From the NCBI GenBank assembly GCA_937925645.1, contig CALAMB010000102.1:1-21536 (forward strand): 21,536 bases of DNA. The letters run 5' to 3'. Within the stretch, counting starts at the first letter, position 1. Each line of letters starts with the position of its first letter. This document shows positions 1 through 9,010 of the stretch, piece after piece. The stretch is from an uncultured Acidobacteriota bacterium (GTDB taxonomy: Bacteria > Acidobacteriota > JAAYUB01). The position numbers and the translations under genes are program-made. The notes below the pieces were generated by a model, which saw nothing but the letters and a program-made list of their open reading frames with translations, ran no database searches and was not told the origin of the DNA.

Positions 1-700
1 CCGGGCAGGGGAGGTCCAGGGGGCGGCAGAAGGCGGCGGGGTCGGCCAGGTCGGGGAGCAGGAGTTGGGGCCGGTAGGAGGCCAGCTCCTCGACGGGGTA
101 CTCGCCGGTGGCCACGGCCACCGCCAGGCAGTGGGAGCCGAGGGCGCACTGGATGTCCCGCGGGGTGTCGCCGATCACGGTGAAGCGGGTGGCCGCCGTC
201 ACGGCCGGCCCGGCCATCTCCGCTGCGCGCCGACGGGCCACCTCCGGCAGCGCGTTCCGGTCGGCGGCGTCGCCGCCGAAGGCGCCGAAGGGGAAGTGGC
301 GGTCAATCCCGTAGAACCGGAGCTTCGCGTACGCGCCCTCGCGCCAGTTCCCCGTGAGCAGTCCCAGCAGCACGCCCGGCGCGCCGTCGAGGTGGCGCAG
401 CAGCCCGGCCACGCCGGGCATCACGGCGCCGCGGTCGCGAAAGCGGGGGAGTTCTGCGGCCAGGTTGTCGAGGTACGCCTCGCGGAAGCGGTCCAGGGCG
501 GGCGCCAGGCGGAAGCGGCGGCACACCTCGTCGTAGATCATGGGGTCGATCTTGCCCGAAAGGACCACCTCGGCCATGGCGTCGGCGACGCCGTGGACGT
601 CGCGGAAGGCGGTCTCCATGGCGCGGCGGCCGGCGCCGCCGGTGGTGATCAGCGTCCCGTCGATGTCGAACAGCAGCACGTGATGGATCGGTCGCGTCAT
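1..700 (-). CDS. HAD-superfamily hydrolase, phosphoglycolate phosphatase-like (3' end cut by window edge)
   Basis: The reading frame opens at an ATG at 700 and stays open for 233 codons to the left edge, so the C-terminus is missing. HAD motif I is FDIDGTL at residues 11-17 (nucleophile Asp12, acid/base Asp14). Motif II is LLTGN near residue 116, and a Lys at about 126 (AYAKLRFYG) fits motif III. Motif IV is GDTPRD at 177-182. The helical insert between motifs I and II is a C1-type cap as in phosphoglycolate phosphatases and beta-phosphoglucomutases. Family members dephosphorylate small phospho-metabolites in the cytoplasm; the substrate cannot be read from the sequence. A GAGGAG ribosome site lies only about 2-3 bases before the ATG. 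The gene follows the kinase gene on the same strand after 61 bases, so it may be the last member of that transcript. Confidence 0.88.
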   Translation of the reverse strand, partial: MTRPIHHVLLFDIDGTLITTGGAGRRAMETAFRDVHGVADAMAEVVLSGKIDPMIYDEVCRRFRLAPALDRFREAYLDNLAAELPRFRDRGAVMPGVAGLLRHLDGAPGVLLGLLTGNWREGAYAKLRFYGIDRHFPFGAFGGDAADRNALPEVARRRAAEMAGPAVTAATRFTVIGDTPRDIQCALGSHCLAVAVATGEYPVEELASYRPQLLLPDLADPAAFCRPLDLPCP

Positions 701-761
701 GGCTCCTCGAGCGAGGGGCCATTGTACCAGAGCGCTGGGGAAAAGCAACCGGCGGGGGGGG

Positions 762-2324
762 CTACTGCTTCTCGAAGCGGAACACCAGCCGGCCGATCTT
801 GACGGTGTCGCCGGAATTCAGCTTGTGGGTGATGCCCGACTGGAGCAGGTAGCGGCTGTTGATGACCACCTTGTTCTTGCTCTTCAGGTCCTCAATGTAG
901 TACTCGCCGTTGAGCTTGAGGATCCGGGCGTGGAGACGGGAGATGTGCTTGCCCGAGTCGAACGGGGTGAGGTCGATCTCCGGGTAGCAGCGCCGCTCGG
1001 GGTCGCGCCGGCCGATGATGGTGATGTCCTTGATGACGTTGAACACCTGGTGCTGCTGCTCCAGTTTCAGCAGCGCCTTGGGCACCTTGATGAAGGGGGA
1101 GTGGGGCTGTTCGGTGCCGCACTTGTGGCAGACCAGGTCGTTCTCGGAGAGCGAGGCGAAGCACTTCACGCAGTAAATGTCGATGCTGGCGGCCGAGGCG
1201 GTCCGGATCACGTCGTCGGAGATAGGCAGAAAGTCCTTGAACTCCTCCTCGAACTCCCGGCGCAGCGACTCAAAATCGCTGGACATCTCCGCCTTCGTCT
1301 CGTCGATGACGGGGACCACCATGGTCTTGCGCTCGGACCGCCGCTTCTTCTCGGCCAGCAGCGTCAGCAGGTCCTTGTCGTCGGCGCCGGCGTGGCGGGT
1401 CTGCAGGATCGACTCCAGCTCCCGCTTCATGGCGTAGGCGGAGGAGAAGCGGTTTCGCGCGTCGTAGCTCACGCTCCGGACGATGGCCGCCTCCATCTCG
1501 GGGCTGAGGTCGGCGTTGTATTCCCGCGGCCGCGGGTTCTTGGTGAAGTCGAAGATCAGGATGGGCTTGGTCTGCGGCGAGACGCCGGTCATGAAGTAGA
1601 ACAGGGTGGCGCCCAGCGAATAGATGTCGGAAGCCGGCTCGATGGACTCCTCGTACACCTCGGGCGGCACGAAGCCCATGGTGCCGATGGTGGTGATGTC
1701 GGTGAGGTTGGCGGTGAGGAAGCGGGCGATGCCGAAGTCGACGAGCACCAGCCGGTCGCCGGCGGTGACCATGATATTGCTGGGCTTCAGGTCGCGGTAG
1801 ATCACCGGCGGCTTGTGGGTGTGCAGGCTGTGGAGGACGTCGCAGATCTGGATGCCGATGCCGATGACCTTCGCCTCGGGCAGCTTGTCGCCGTACTCCT
1901 TGAGGTACTTGTTCAGGTCCATCCCGTCGACGTACTCCATGACCAGGTAGTACCGGTCGTCCTCCATGAAGTAGTCGTACACCTTCGGGATGCCGGGGTG
2001 CTGCAACGTGGCCAGCAGCGCGGCCTCGCGCTTGAACTCGTTGAGGGTCCGCTCGTGCTCCTCGGGCTCGCTGTAGAGGTCGATCATCTCCTTGATGGCG
2101 CACGAGCGGTTGGACAGCCGGACGTCGCGCGCCTGATAGACGTTGCCCATGCCGCCGCCACCCACCCGGCGGATGATCTCGTAGCGGTTGAAGAACACGT
2201 GGCCGGGCTGGAGCAGGGACTTGCGGCGGCGGCCGTCGGCCAGCCGGCGGCGCGGACGGGACCGGCGCGCCCGCGGCGGCGCGGGAGATTCGAACGTGGG
2301 GTCGTGCGGCCAGCCGTGCATCAT
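762..2324 (-). CDS. Soluble Ser/Thr protein kinase with zinc ribbon and C-terminal FHA domain
   Basis: 520 residues. The kinase domain spans about 47-310: glycine loop VGGGGMGNVY from 54, ATP-binding Lys78 (AIKEM), catalytic loop YRDLKPSN with Asp178 and Asn183, DFG at 196-198, and PPE in place of APE at 220-222. A Cys4 zinc ribbon follows (C385-x2-C388, C399-x2-C402). The C-terminal FHA domain (about 430-520) has the phosphothreonine-binding signature GKHISRLHARI near 458-468. No membrane segment is present, unlike PknB/PrkC-type receptor kinases, so it is probably cytoplasmic. The N-terminal 40 residues are Arg/Pro-rich and low in complexity. The start ATG overlaps the stop of the upstream PP2C gene (ATGA), which implies translational coupling; a second in-frame ATG directly follows. 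The FHA domain may bind autophosphorylated threonines or recruit substrates (inference). Family and domain order are clear; targets are unknown. Confidence 0.95.
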   Translation of the reverse strand: MMHGWPHDPTFESPAPPRARRSRPRRRLADGRRRKSLLQPGHVFFNRYEIIRRVGGGGMGNVYQARDVRLSNRSCAIKEMIDLYSEPEEHERTLNEFKREAALLATLQHPGIPKVYDYFMEDDRYYLVMEYVDGMDLNKYLKEYGDKLPEAKVIGIGIQICDVLHSLHTHKPPVIYRDLKPSNIMVTAGDRLVLVDFGIARFLTANLTDITTIGTMGFVPPEVYEESIEPASDIYSLGATLFYFMTGVSPQTKPILIFDFTKNPRPREYNADLSPEMEAAIVRSVSYDARNRFSSAYAMKRELESILQTRHAGADDKDLLTLLAEKKRRSERKTMVVPVIDETKAEMSSDFESLRREFEEEFKDFLPISDDVIRTASAASIDIYCVKCFASLSENDLVCHKCGTEQPHSPFIKVPKALLKLEQQHQVFNVIKDITIIGRRDPERRCYPEIDLTPFDSGKHISRLHARILKLNGEYYIEDLKSKNKVVINSRYLLQSGITHKLNSGDTVKIGRLVFRFEKQ

Positions 2325-3184
2325 GTCAGCTTCGCCAAGACCACGGAGATGTTGTCCTTGCCGCCCGCCCGGTTGGCCCGCCGGATCAGTTCCGCGGCGC
2401 CCCGGTGCGGCTGGCGGCAGTCGGCGATCACCCGGGCGATCTCGGAGTCAGGCACCATGCTGGTCAGCCCGTCGGAACAGAGCAGGATCCAGGCCGGCGG
2501 GGCCAGCTCCATGTCGAACAGGTCGAACTCGAGCCGCTCGGAGGAGCCGAGACTCTTGTAGAGAAAATTGCGGCCGGGATGATGGAGGGCGTCCTCGGGG
2601 GAGATCCGGCCCAGCTCCACCATCTGGTTGACGATGGTGTGGTCCTTCGTCACCTGCTGCAGCCGCTTGCCGGCGAACACGTAGCAGCGGCTGTCGCCGA
2701 CGCTGGCCACCGTGAGCCGGCAATCGGCCAGCACCGCCGCCGTCAGGGTGGCGCCCATGCCGAAGAACGCGGGGTTCTTGCGGGACAGGTCGATGATCGA
2801 GTCGTTGGCCCGTTCCATGGCGGCGGCGAGGATCCGCCGGGCATTGGGGCGGGACGGGCGGCGCTTGGTGCGGCGGAAATGGTAGTTGTAGACGTGCTCG
2901 GGGAGCTGGTAGATGTCGGTGCGCAGGACGGGCAGGAAGTAGCTCCGGGTGAGGGAGTCGGCCACGCTCCGGATGGCGGTCATGGCCGCGATCTCGCCGG
3001 CGTTGTGGCCGCCCATGCCGTCGGACACCGCGAAGAACGCCGACACGGCCTGCCGGTGGCCGGTGGCGGTGGTGAAATCGCAGGCCACCACGCCGTCCTC
3101 GTTGTTCTGGCGCTCCCGGCCGGTGTCGGTCGTTGCGGCGTAGAGCAGCTGCGGGATGGGCTTCGGCTGCCGGTCACCACCCAT
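2321..3184 (-). CDS. PP2C-family Ser/Thr protein phosphatase
   Basis: 287 residues, the usual length for stand-alone bacterial PP2C (PPM) phosphatases. Metal-binding motifs are in order: NED at 28-30, DGMGGH at 55-60, a central SVGDSRCYVF block, LLCSDGLT, and GGKDN at 274-278 with Asp277. These residues hold the two Mn/Mg ions that activate water for removal of phosphate from Ser/Thr. An insert with many Arg/Tyr residues lies between the DGMGG and SVGDS blocks. No transmembrane segment or sensor domain is visible. Its last codon overlaps the first codon of the kinase gene, so the two are made together and very likely act on the same proteins, as with PrpC/PrkC and PstP/PknB pairs (family knowledge). 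The start at 3184 leaves a 106-base divergent region shared with serS. Confidence 0.95.
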   Translation of the reverse strand: MGGDRQPKPIPQLLYAATTDTGRERQNNEDGVVACDFTTATGHRQAVSAFFAVSDGMGGHNAGEIAAMTAIRSVADSLTRSYFLPVLRTDIYQLPEHVYNYHFRRTKRRPSRPNARRILAAAMERANDSIIDLSRKNPAFFGMGATLTAAVLADCRLTVASVGDSRCYVFAGKRLQQVTKDHTIVNQMVELGRISPEDALHHPGRNFLYKSLGSSERLEFDLFDMELAPPAWILLCSDGLTSMVPDSEIARVIADCRQPHRGAAELIRRANRAGGKDNISVVLAKLT

Positions 3185-3231
3185 GAATCGTGTTCGCCTC
3201 GCGGTCGGTGTGTCGTCGGGTCAGGATCATA

Positions 3232-3260
3232 TTGTAATTTGGACTGCTTTTTTTTAAAAT
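3232..3260 (+). promoter_or_regulatory. Sigma70-type promoter for serS
   Basis: TTGTAA at 3232-3237 and TAAAAT at 3255-3260 are separated by exactly 17 bases, in an AT-rich pocket of a GC-rich region. Transcription would start near 3267, about 24 bases before the serS ATG at 3291. On the opposite strand the same pocket contains TATGAT (3226-3231), a possible -10 for the divergent phosphatase-kinase genes, but with no good -35. Confidence 0.65.
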
Positions 3261-3290
3261 ACCTCTTTTCGTTCCCGGTGGAGTTTTTGG

Positions 3291-4565
3291 ATGCTGGATC
3301 TGAAGTTTGTAAGGGAAAACCTCGAGTTTGTCAAAGCGAAAATCGCCCAGCGCGGCGCGGCGCCGGATTTCGATGCCTTTACCGGGCTGGAGGGGCGGCG
3401 CCGCGAGATCCTCGTCCGCGTCGAGGAGCTGCGGGCGCTGCGCAACAGGGTCTCGGGGGAGATCCCGCGGCTGAAAAAGGAGGGCCGGGACGTCGCCGCC
3501 GAGATGGCGCGCATGAAGGCGGTGGGCGAGGAGATCAAGGGGCTCGAGGCGGAGCTCGATGAAACGGAGCGGAACCTCGACGGCTTTCTCCTCAACGTGC
3601 CCAACCTGCCCGACGACTCGGTGCCGGTGGGCGCCTCCGCCGAAGAGAACGTGGAGGTCCGCCGGTGGGGCCAGCCGCGAGCGTTCGATTTCCCGGTGCG
3701 GGACCACGTCGACCTGGGACGCGCCCTGAACATCCTCGACATGGACCGGGCCGGCAAGATCACCGGCGCCCGATTCGCCGTCTACCGGGGCGCCGGCGCG
3801 GCGCTGGAGCGCGCGCTGGCCGCATTCATGCTGGACGTGCACGTCCGGGAGCACGGTTACCAGGAGATCCTGCCGCCGTACATCGTCAACGCCGACGCGC
3901 TCGTGGGCACCGGCAACCTGCCCAAGTTCGAGGAGGACCTGTTCCGCCTGCAGGGCTGGCCGTTCTACCTGATCCCCACGGCCGAGGTTCCCGTCACCAA
4001 CCTCTACCGGGAGGAGATCCTGCCCGAGGCCGGCCTGCCCATCCGCCACGTCGCCTTCACCCCGTGCTTCCGCTCCGAGGCGGGCGCCCACGGGAAGGAG
4101 ACGCGGGGGCTCATCCGGCAGCACCAGTTCCACAAGGTGGAGCTGGTCAAGTTCTGCCGGCCCGAGGAGTCCATGGCCGAGCTCGAGAGCCTCACCGCCG
4201 ACGCCGAGCGGATTCTCCGGCGCCTGGAGCTGCCGTACCGCGTCATGGCGCTGTGCACCGGCGACATGGGGTTCTCCTCGGCCAAGACGTACGATCTCGA
4301 GGTGTGGCTCCCCAGCGCCGGCAAGTACGTGGAGATCTCCTCCTGCAGCAACTTCAAGGATTTCCAGGCGCGCCGAGCCAATCTGCGCTACCGGCCGGCG
4401 GACGGGGGCAAGGTGCGCTACCTGCACACCCTGAACGGCTCGGGCCTGGCCATCGGCCGCACGTGGGTGGCGCTGCTGGAGAATGGCCAGCAGCGCGACG
4501 GCTCGGTGACTGTCCCGGCGGCGCTGCGGCCGTACCTGCACGGCCTGGAGGCCATCGTCCCGTGA
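3291..4565 (+). CDS. serS: Seryl-tRNA synthetase
   Basis: 424 residues, normal for bacterial SerRS. It charges tRNA-Ser (and tRNA-Sec where present) with serine in the cytoplasm. The N-terminal long helical hairpin (about 30-100, rich in Glu/Lys/Arg) is the tRNA-binding coiled coil. The class II catalytic core has TAE at 230-232 (serine binding), motif 2 FRSEAGAHGKETRG at 260-273, and motif 3 NGSGLAIGRTWVALLENGQ at about 382-400 with the ATP-binding Arg390. The stretch SCSNFKDFQARRANLRYR at 351-368 is also typical. A GGTGGAG ribosome site precedes the ATG by 7 bases. The gene has its own likely promoter and is followed after 103 bases by efp; both serve translation. Confidence 0.98.
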   Translation: MLDLKFVRENLEFVKAKIAQRGAAPDFDAFTGLEGRRREILVRVEELRALRNRVSGEIPRLKKEGRDVAAEMARMKAVGEEIKGLEAELDETERNLDGFLLNVPNLPDDSVPVGASAEENVEVRRWGQPRAFDFPVRDHVDLGRALNILDMDRAGKITGARFAVYRGAGAALERALAAFMLDVHVREHGYQEILPPYIVNADALVGTGNLPKFEEDLFRLQGWPFYLIPTAEVPVTNLYREEILPEAGLPIRHVAFTPCFRSEAGAHGKETRGLIRQHQFHKVELVKFCRPEESMAELESLTADAERILRRLELPYRVMALCTGDMGFSSAKTYDLEVWLPSAGKYVEISSCSNFKDFQARRANLRYRPADGGKVRYLHTLNGSGLAIGRTWVALLENGQQRDGSVTVPAALRPYLHGLEAIVP

Positions 4566-4668
4566 ACGCGCCCGAACCGCCGCCGCGGCGGACGGTCCGG
4601 GATTCCATACGGGTGCGGCCCCGCGGCCCGTGCCCACGCAGATTCCCTGAGGGAGGTATCCCCCGATC

Positions 4669-5226
4669 ATGATCAACGCCACCGATATCCGCAAGGGCGT
4701 CATCATCAAGATGGATGGCGAGCTCTACCAGGTGCTCACGTACCACCACGCCACGCCGGGCAACCTGCGGGGTTTCGTCCAGACCAAACTGCGCAACCTG
4801 AAAACCGGCACCCAGAAGGATTACCGTTTTCGCTCCACCGACCGGGTGGAAAAGGCCTTTCTCGACACCCACCAGATGTCCTACCTCTACGCCGACAGCG
4901 ACCACTTCTACTTCATGAACACTGAGACGTACGAGCAGGTCAGCCTGGGCCCCGAAGCGCTGGGCGATGCGGTGAGCTACCTCAAGCCCGAAACCGTCAT
5001 CGCGGTGGATTTCTACGATGGCAAGCCGGTGGGTGTCGAGCTGCCCGCCGCGGTGGAGCTGCTGGTGGTCGAAACGGACCCGGCGATGAAGAACGCCACC
5101 GTGTCCAACGTGACCAAGCCCGCCAAGCTGGAGACCGGCCTGGTGGTCCAGGTGCCCCCCTTCGTCGAGGAGGGCGACATCATCAAGGTCAACACCGACG
5201 CCGGCACCTACATCAGCCGCTGCTGA
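4669..5226 (+). CDS. efp: Elongation factor P with non-lysine tip of the modification loop
   Basis: 185 residues, the full three-domain EF-P length. EF-P binds between the P and E sites and relieves stalling at proline runs. The KOW-like N-terminal domain (MINATDIRKGVII...) and the C-terminal OB domains are present, with the signature VVQVPPFVEEGDIIKVNTD near the end. In canonical EF-P the loop reads PGKGQAF with Lys34 beta-lysylated, or carries Arg32 for rhamnosylation. Here the loop is PGNLRGF (residues 30-36); aligning on the fixed PG and the following KLRNLKTG puts Asn32 at the modified position, with Arg34 two residues on. A GGGAGG ribosome site is about 12 bases upstream of the ATG, rather far. 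No epmA/epmB/earP gene is in the window. It could be an EF-P-like paralogue, but it is the only copy seen here. Confidence 0.93.
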   Translation: MINATDIRKGVIIKMDGELYQVLTYHHATPGNLRGFVQTKLRNLKTGTQKDYRFRSTDRVEKAFLDTHQMSYLYADSDHFYFMNTETYEQVSLGPEALGDAVSYLKPETVIAVDFYDGKPVGVELPAAVELLVVETDPAMKNATVSNVTKPAKLETGLVVQVPPFVEEGDIIKVNTDAGTYISRC

Positions 5227-5275
5227 GGCCGGCCCCCCCGCGCGAGCGCCGGCGGCTGTCCTTCCGGAACCGCCC

Positions 5276-5293
5276 GCCCGGCTCCGGCCGGGC
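5276..5293 (+). terminator. GC-rich hairpin with UNCG-type tetraloop between efp and the glycosyltransferase
   Basis: A perfect 7-base stem GCCCGGC / GCCGGGC closes a TCCG loop on a C-G pair, i.e. an extra-stable cUNCGg tetraloop in RNA. It sits 50 bases after efp and ends 14 bases before the next ATG. No T-run follows; the next bases are CGAGGAAAAACG. It may act as a weak terminator, an RNA 3' end stabiliser, or a structure near the ribosome site of the next gene. Confidence 0.45.
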
Positions 5294-5307
5294 CGAGGAA
5301 AAACGTC

Positions 5308-6060
5308 ATGTCCGTGCCCCGCGTGCTCATCACGCTGCCGTGCCACAACGAAGCCGAGATCCTCGAGGCGAACGTGACGGTCCTTCGGGAGTTCTGCGAG
5401 ACCCGCCTGGAGGGCTACAACTGGACCCTGCTCATCGCCGACAACGCGTCCACCGACGCCACCGGGACCATCGGCCAGGGGCTGGCCGAGCGGCTCGTGG
5501 GCGTGGAGTACGTCCGCGTGGCCGAGAAGGGACGCGGCCGGGCGCTCCGGCAGTGCTGGACCGGGCGTGAGGCCGACATCTACGCGTACATGGACGCCGA
5601 CCTGGCCACGGAGCTGTGTCACCTGCCCGAGCTGCTGGGGGCGGTGCGCGACGGCGCCGACGCGGCCATCGGCAGCCGGCTGATCCCCGGCGCCCGGGTG
5701 ATCGACCGGTCGCTGAGCCGCGAGGTCTCCTCCCGCGGGTACAACCTGTGCCTGCGGGTGTTCTTCCGGGCGCCGTTCCGCGACGCCCAGTGCGGGTTCA
5801 AAGCGATCGGCCGCTCCGTTCGGGACCGCCTCCTGCCGCTGACCCGCGATTCGCACTGGTTCTTCGACTCCGAACTCCTGCTGCTGGCCGGCCGGGCGGG
5901 CTGTCGGGTGCGGGAGATCCCGGTGTGCTGGCGCGACGACCAGGTTCGCGACAGCAAGGTGCGGCTCGTCCGCGACATCGTCTACTTTTTCCTCCAGATC
6001 CTCGGCCTGCGCCGGCGGCTCTGGTTCGATCCGGAGCTCCGGGCCCGGCTGCGGCCCTGA
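5308..6060 (+). CDS. Family 2 glycosyltransferase, dolichyl-phosphate-sugar synthase-like
   Basis: 250 residues with a single GT-A domain. The N-terminal nucleotide-sugar motif LPCHNEAE is at 10-17, ADNASTD at 44-50, and the metal-binding DAD at 96-98 (AYMDADLA). The later block DAQCGFKA (159-166) and the W-x-DD...SKV element (208-218) are typical of the DPM1/DPG synthase branch, which moves a sugar from GDP- or UDP-sugar to polyprenyl phosphate. No C-terminal membrane anchor is visible, so it would act at the inner face of the membrane as a peripheral enzyme. Donor sugar and acceptor cannot be read. A GAGG ribosome site lies about 10 bases upstream. The MATE gene follows after 18 bases, so the two are probably co-transcribed. 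Confidence 0.9.
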   Translation: MSVPRVLITLPCHNEAEILEANVTVLREFCETRLEGYNWTLLIADNASTDATGTIGQGLAERLVGVEYVRVAEKGRGRALRQCWTGREADIYAYMDADLATELCHLPELLGAVRDGADAAIGSRLIPGARVIDRSLSREVSSRGYNLCLRVFFRAPFRDAQCGFKAIGRSVRDRLLPLTRDSHWFFDSELLLLAGRAGCRVREIPVCWRDDQVRDSKVRLVRDIVYFFLQILGLRRRLWFDPELRARLRP

Positions 6061-6078
6061 GCGCTCCCTCCGCGCGTC

Positions 6079-7461
6079 ATGCCACCGCCGGCCCCCTGGC
6101 ACCGGATCCCCTGGCGAGAGTACCGGCACGTGCTGGCCCTGGCGGCGCCGGTCATTCTGGCGAACATCAGCAACAACCTGCTGGCCCTGGCCGACACGCT
6201 GATGGTGGGCTCGCTGGGCACCGTCGAGCTGGCGGCGGTGGGGTACGGCATGCTCCTGGTGTTCCTCATTTACGGATTGCCCATCGGGCTCATCAGCATC
6301 GGCAATGCGTTCGCCGCCCAGTTTTTCGGCGCGGGCCGCGGCGCGGACTGCCGCCGGCTGGTGCGGCTCGCGCTCTGGCTGGGGCTGGCGGCCGGGCTGG
6401 CGGTCGCGGCGCTGTCGTGGGCCTCCGACGGGATGATGGCCCTGCTGGGCATCGAGCCGGAGATCCGACGCCAGGCCTTCCTCTACGTGTCGCGCCGGGC
6501 GCTGGGGGCGCCGTTTTTGTTCGTCGTCGTGGGTTGGGCCAACATCCTGAACGGCCTGGGCCACGTCCGGACGCCCATGGTCCTGACGGTGCTCGCCAAC
6601 GCGATGAACATCGGCCTGAACTACCTCCTCATCTTCGGCCACGCCGGCTTCCCGGCCATGGGGATCGAGGGCGCCGCCCTGGCCACCGCTGCGGCCAACC
6701 TGGTTTCATTCCTGGTGTTCGCGGCGATCCTGCGGTGGCGGCCGCCGGCGGTGCTGCGCCCGGTGGCCGGGGCGGGGGAGCGGCCCGACCGGGCGTTCGT
6801 GCGTGAGTTTTTCCGCGTGGGCCTGCCCAACGGCGTCTACGTGCTGCTGGATATCGGCGGGCTGTTCGCGTTCTCCACCATCGTGGAGTGGATCGGCGTG
6901 ACCGCCCTGGCGATCAACCAGGTGCCCGTGCGGGTCATGGCGCTGTCGTACGTGATCAACCTGGGGCTGTCCATCGCCGCCACGACGCTGGTGGGCCAGG
7001 CGGCCGGCGCGGGCCGGCCGGCGGCGGTGAGCCGGTCGGCGCGGCTGGCGCTGCAGCTGTCGGCCGCGGTGCTGGTGGCCCTGTCGCTGGCTTACCTGCT
7101 GGCCCGCGAGCCCATCGTGCGCGCCTTCTCGCTGGAAGCGGAGCTGGTGGCTCCGGCCGCGGCGATGGTCTCGCTCATGGTGGTGTTCCACTTCTTCGAC
7201 GGGCTGACCATCGTCATGTACGGCTGCCTCAAGGGCCTGGGGGACACCCGCTTTCCCACCCTGGTGTACATGGCCGGCCAGTGGCTGCTGGCCCTGCCGC
7301 TGGCGTGGGCGCTGGCGTTGCCCGCCGGCCTGGGACTGCCGGGCGCCTGGGCGGCGCTCATCCTGGAAATGGCGGCAACCGGGCTGGTGTTCTGGCTGCG
7401 TTTCCGCCACCTGGAGCGCCGTCCCGGGACCTGGCCGCTGTCGGCCGGCGCCGCCCGCTGA
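6079..7461 (+). CDS. MATE-family multidrug/organic cation exporter
   Basis: 460 residues, the usual length for MATE exporters, with about twelve hydrophobic segments arranged as two related halves. The first half opens with LALAAPVILANISNNLLALADTLMVG-like sequence (helix 1 with Asp near residue 39), typical of the NorM/DinF superfamily. The second half repeats the pattern after about residue 245 (FFRVGLPNGVYVLLDIGGLF). MATE proteins export drugs and cationic metabolites across the inner membrane using Na+ or H+ gradients. Membership is clear; substrate is not. There is no good ribosome site before the ATG, which suggests coupling to the glycosyltransferase 18 bases upstream. A link to glycan or lipid export is conceivable but unsupported. 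Confidence 0.93.
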   Translation: MPPPAPWHRIPWREYRHVLALAAPVILANISNNLLALADTLMVGSLGTVELAAVGYGMLLVFLIYGLPIGLISIGNAFAAQFFGAGRGADCRRLVRLALWLGLAAGLAVAALSWASDGMMALLGIEPEIRRQAFLYVSRRALGAPFLFVVVGWANILNGLGHVRTPMVLTVLANAMNIGLNYLLIFGHAGFPAMGIEGAALATAAANLVSFLVFAAILRWRPPAVLRPVAGAGERPDRAFVREFFRVGLPNGVYVLLDIGGLFAFSTIVEWIGVTALAINQVPVRVMALSYVINLGLSIAATTLVGQAAGAGRPAAVSRSARLALQLSAAVLVALSLAYLLAREPIVRAFSLEAELVAPAAAMVSLMVVFHFFDGLTIVMYGCLKGLGDTRFPTLVYMAGQWLLALPLAWALALPAGLGLPGAWAALILEMAATGLVFWLRFRHLERRPGTWPLSAGAAR

Positions 7462-7507
7462 CGATCATTTGCCCGCGGAAATATCCGGTGCCAATCGGGG
7501 GCGATTA

Positions 7508-7516
7508 TGGTATGAT
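7508..7516 (+). promoter_or_regulatory. Extended -10 promoter for pyrB-pyrI
   Basis: TG-G-TATGAT at 7508-7516 fits the extended -10 consensus TGnTATAAT with one mismatch. No convincing -35 hexamer lies 16-18 bases upstream. Transcription would start near 7523, giving a leader of only about 17-23 bases, too short for a pyrimidine attenuator or a PyrR-binding leader. Confidence 0.5.
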
Positions 7517-7527
7517 CCCACCTTTAA

Positions 7528-8957
<1,430 letters not shown>

Positions 8958-9010
8958 CCCCGCGACCCGCCGGCCGCCATCATTCGCATTCCGCGCATGG
9001 AGCCCCTGTC

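Noticed and set aside
699..2561. Long plus-strand open frame (620 codons) opposite the kinase gene
   Set aside because: It is the antisense shadow of the kinase and phosphatase genes; composition is Val/Gly/Leu/Asp-biased with no family motif, while the minus strand has full catalytic motifs.
4354..6642. 762-codon minus-strand open frame opposite efp, the glycosyltransferase and part of the MATE gene
   Set aside because: Antisense frame kept open by high GC content; low-complexity Gln/Arg/Val/Gly sequence and complete real genes on the other strand.
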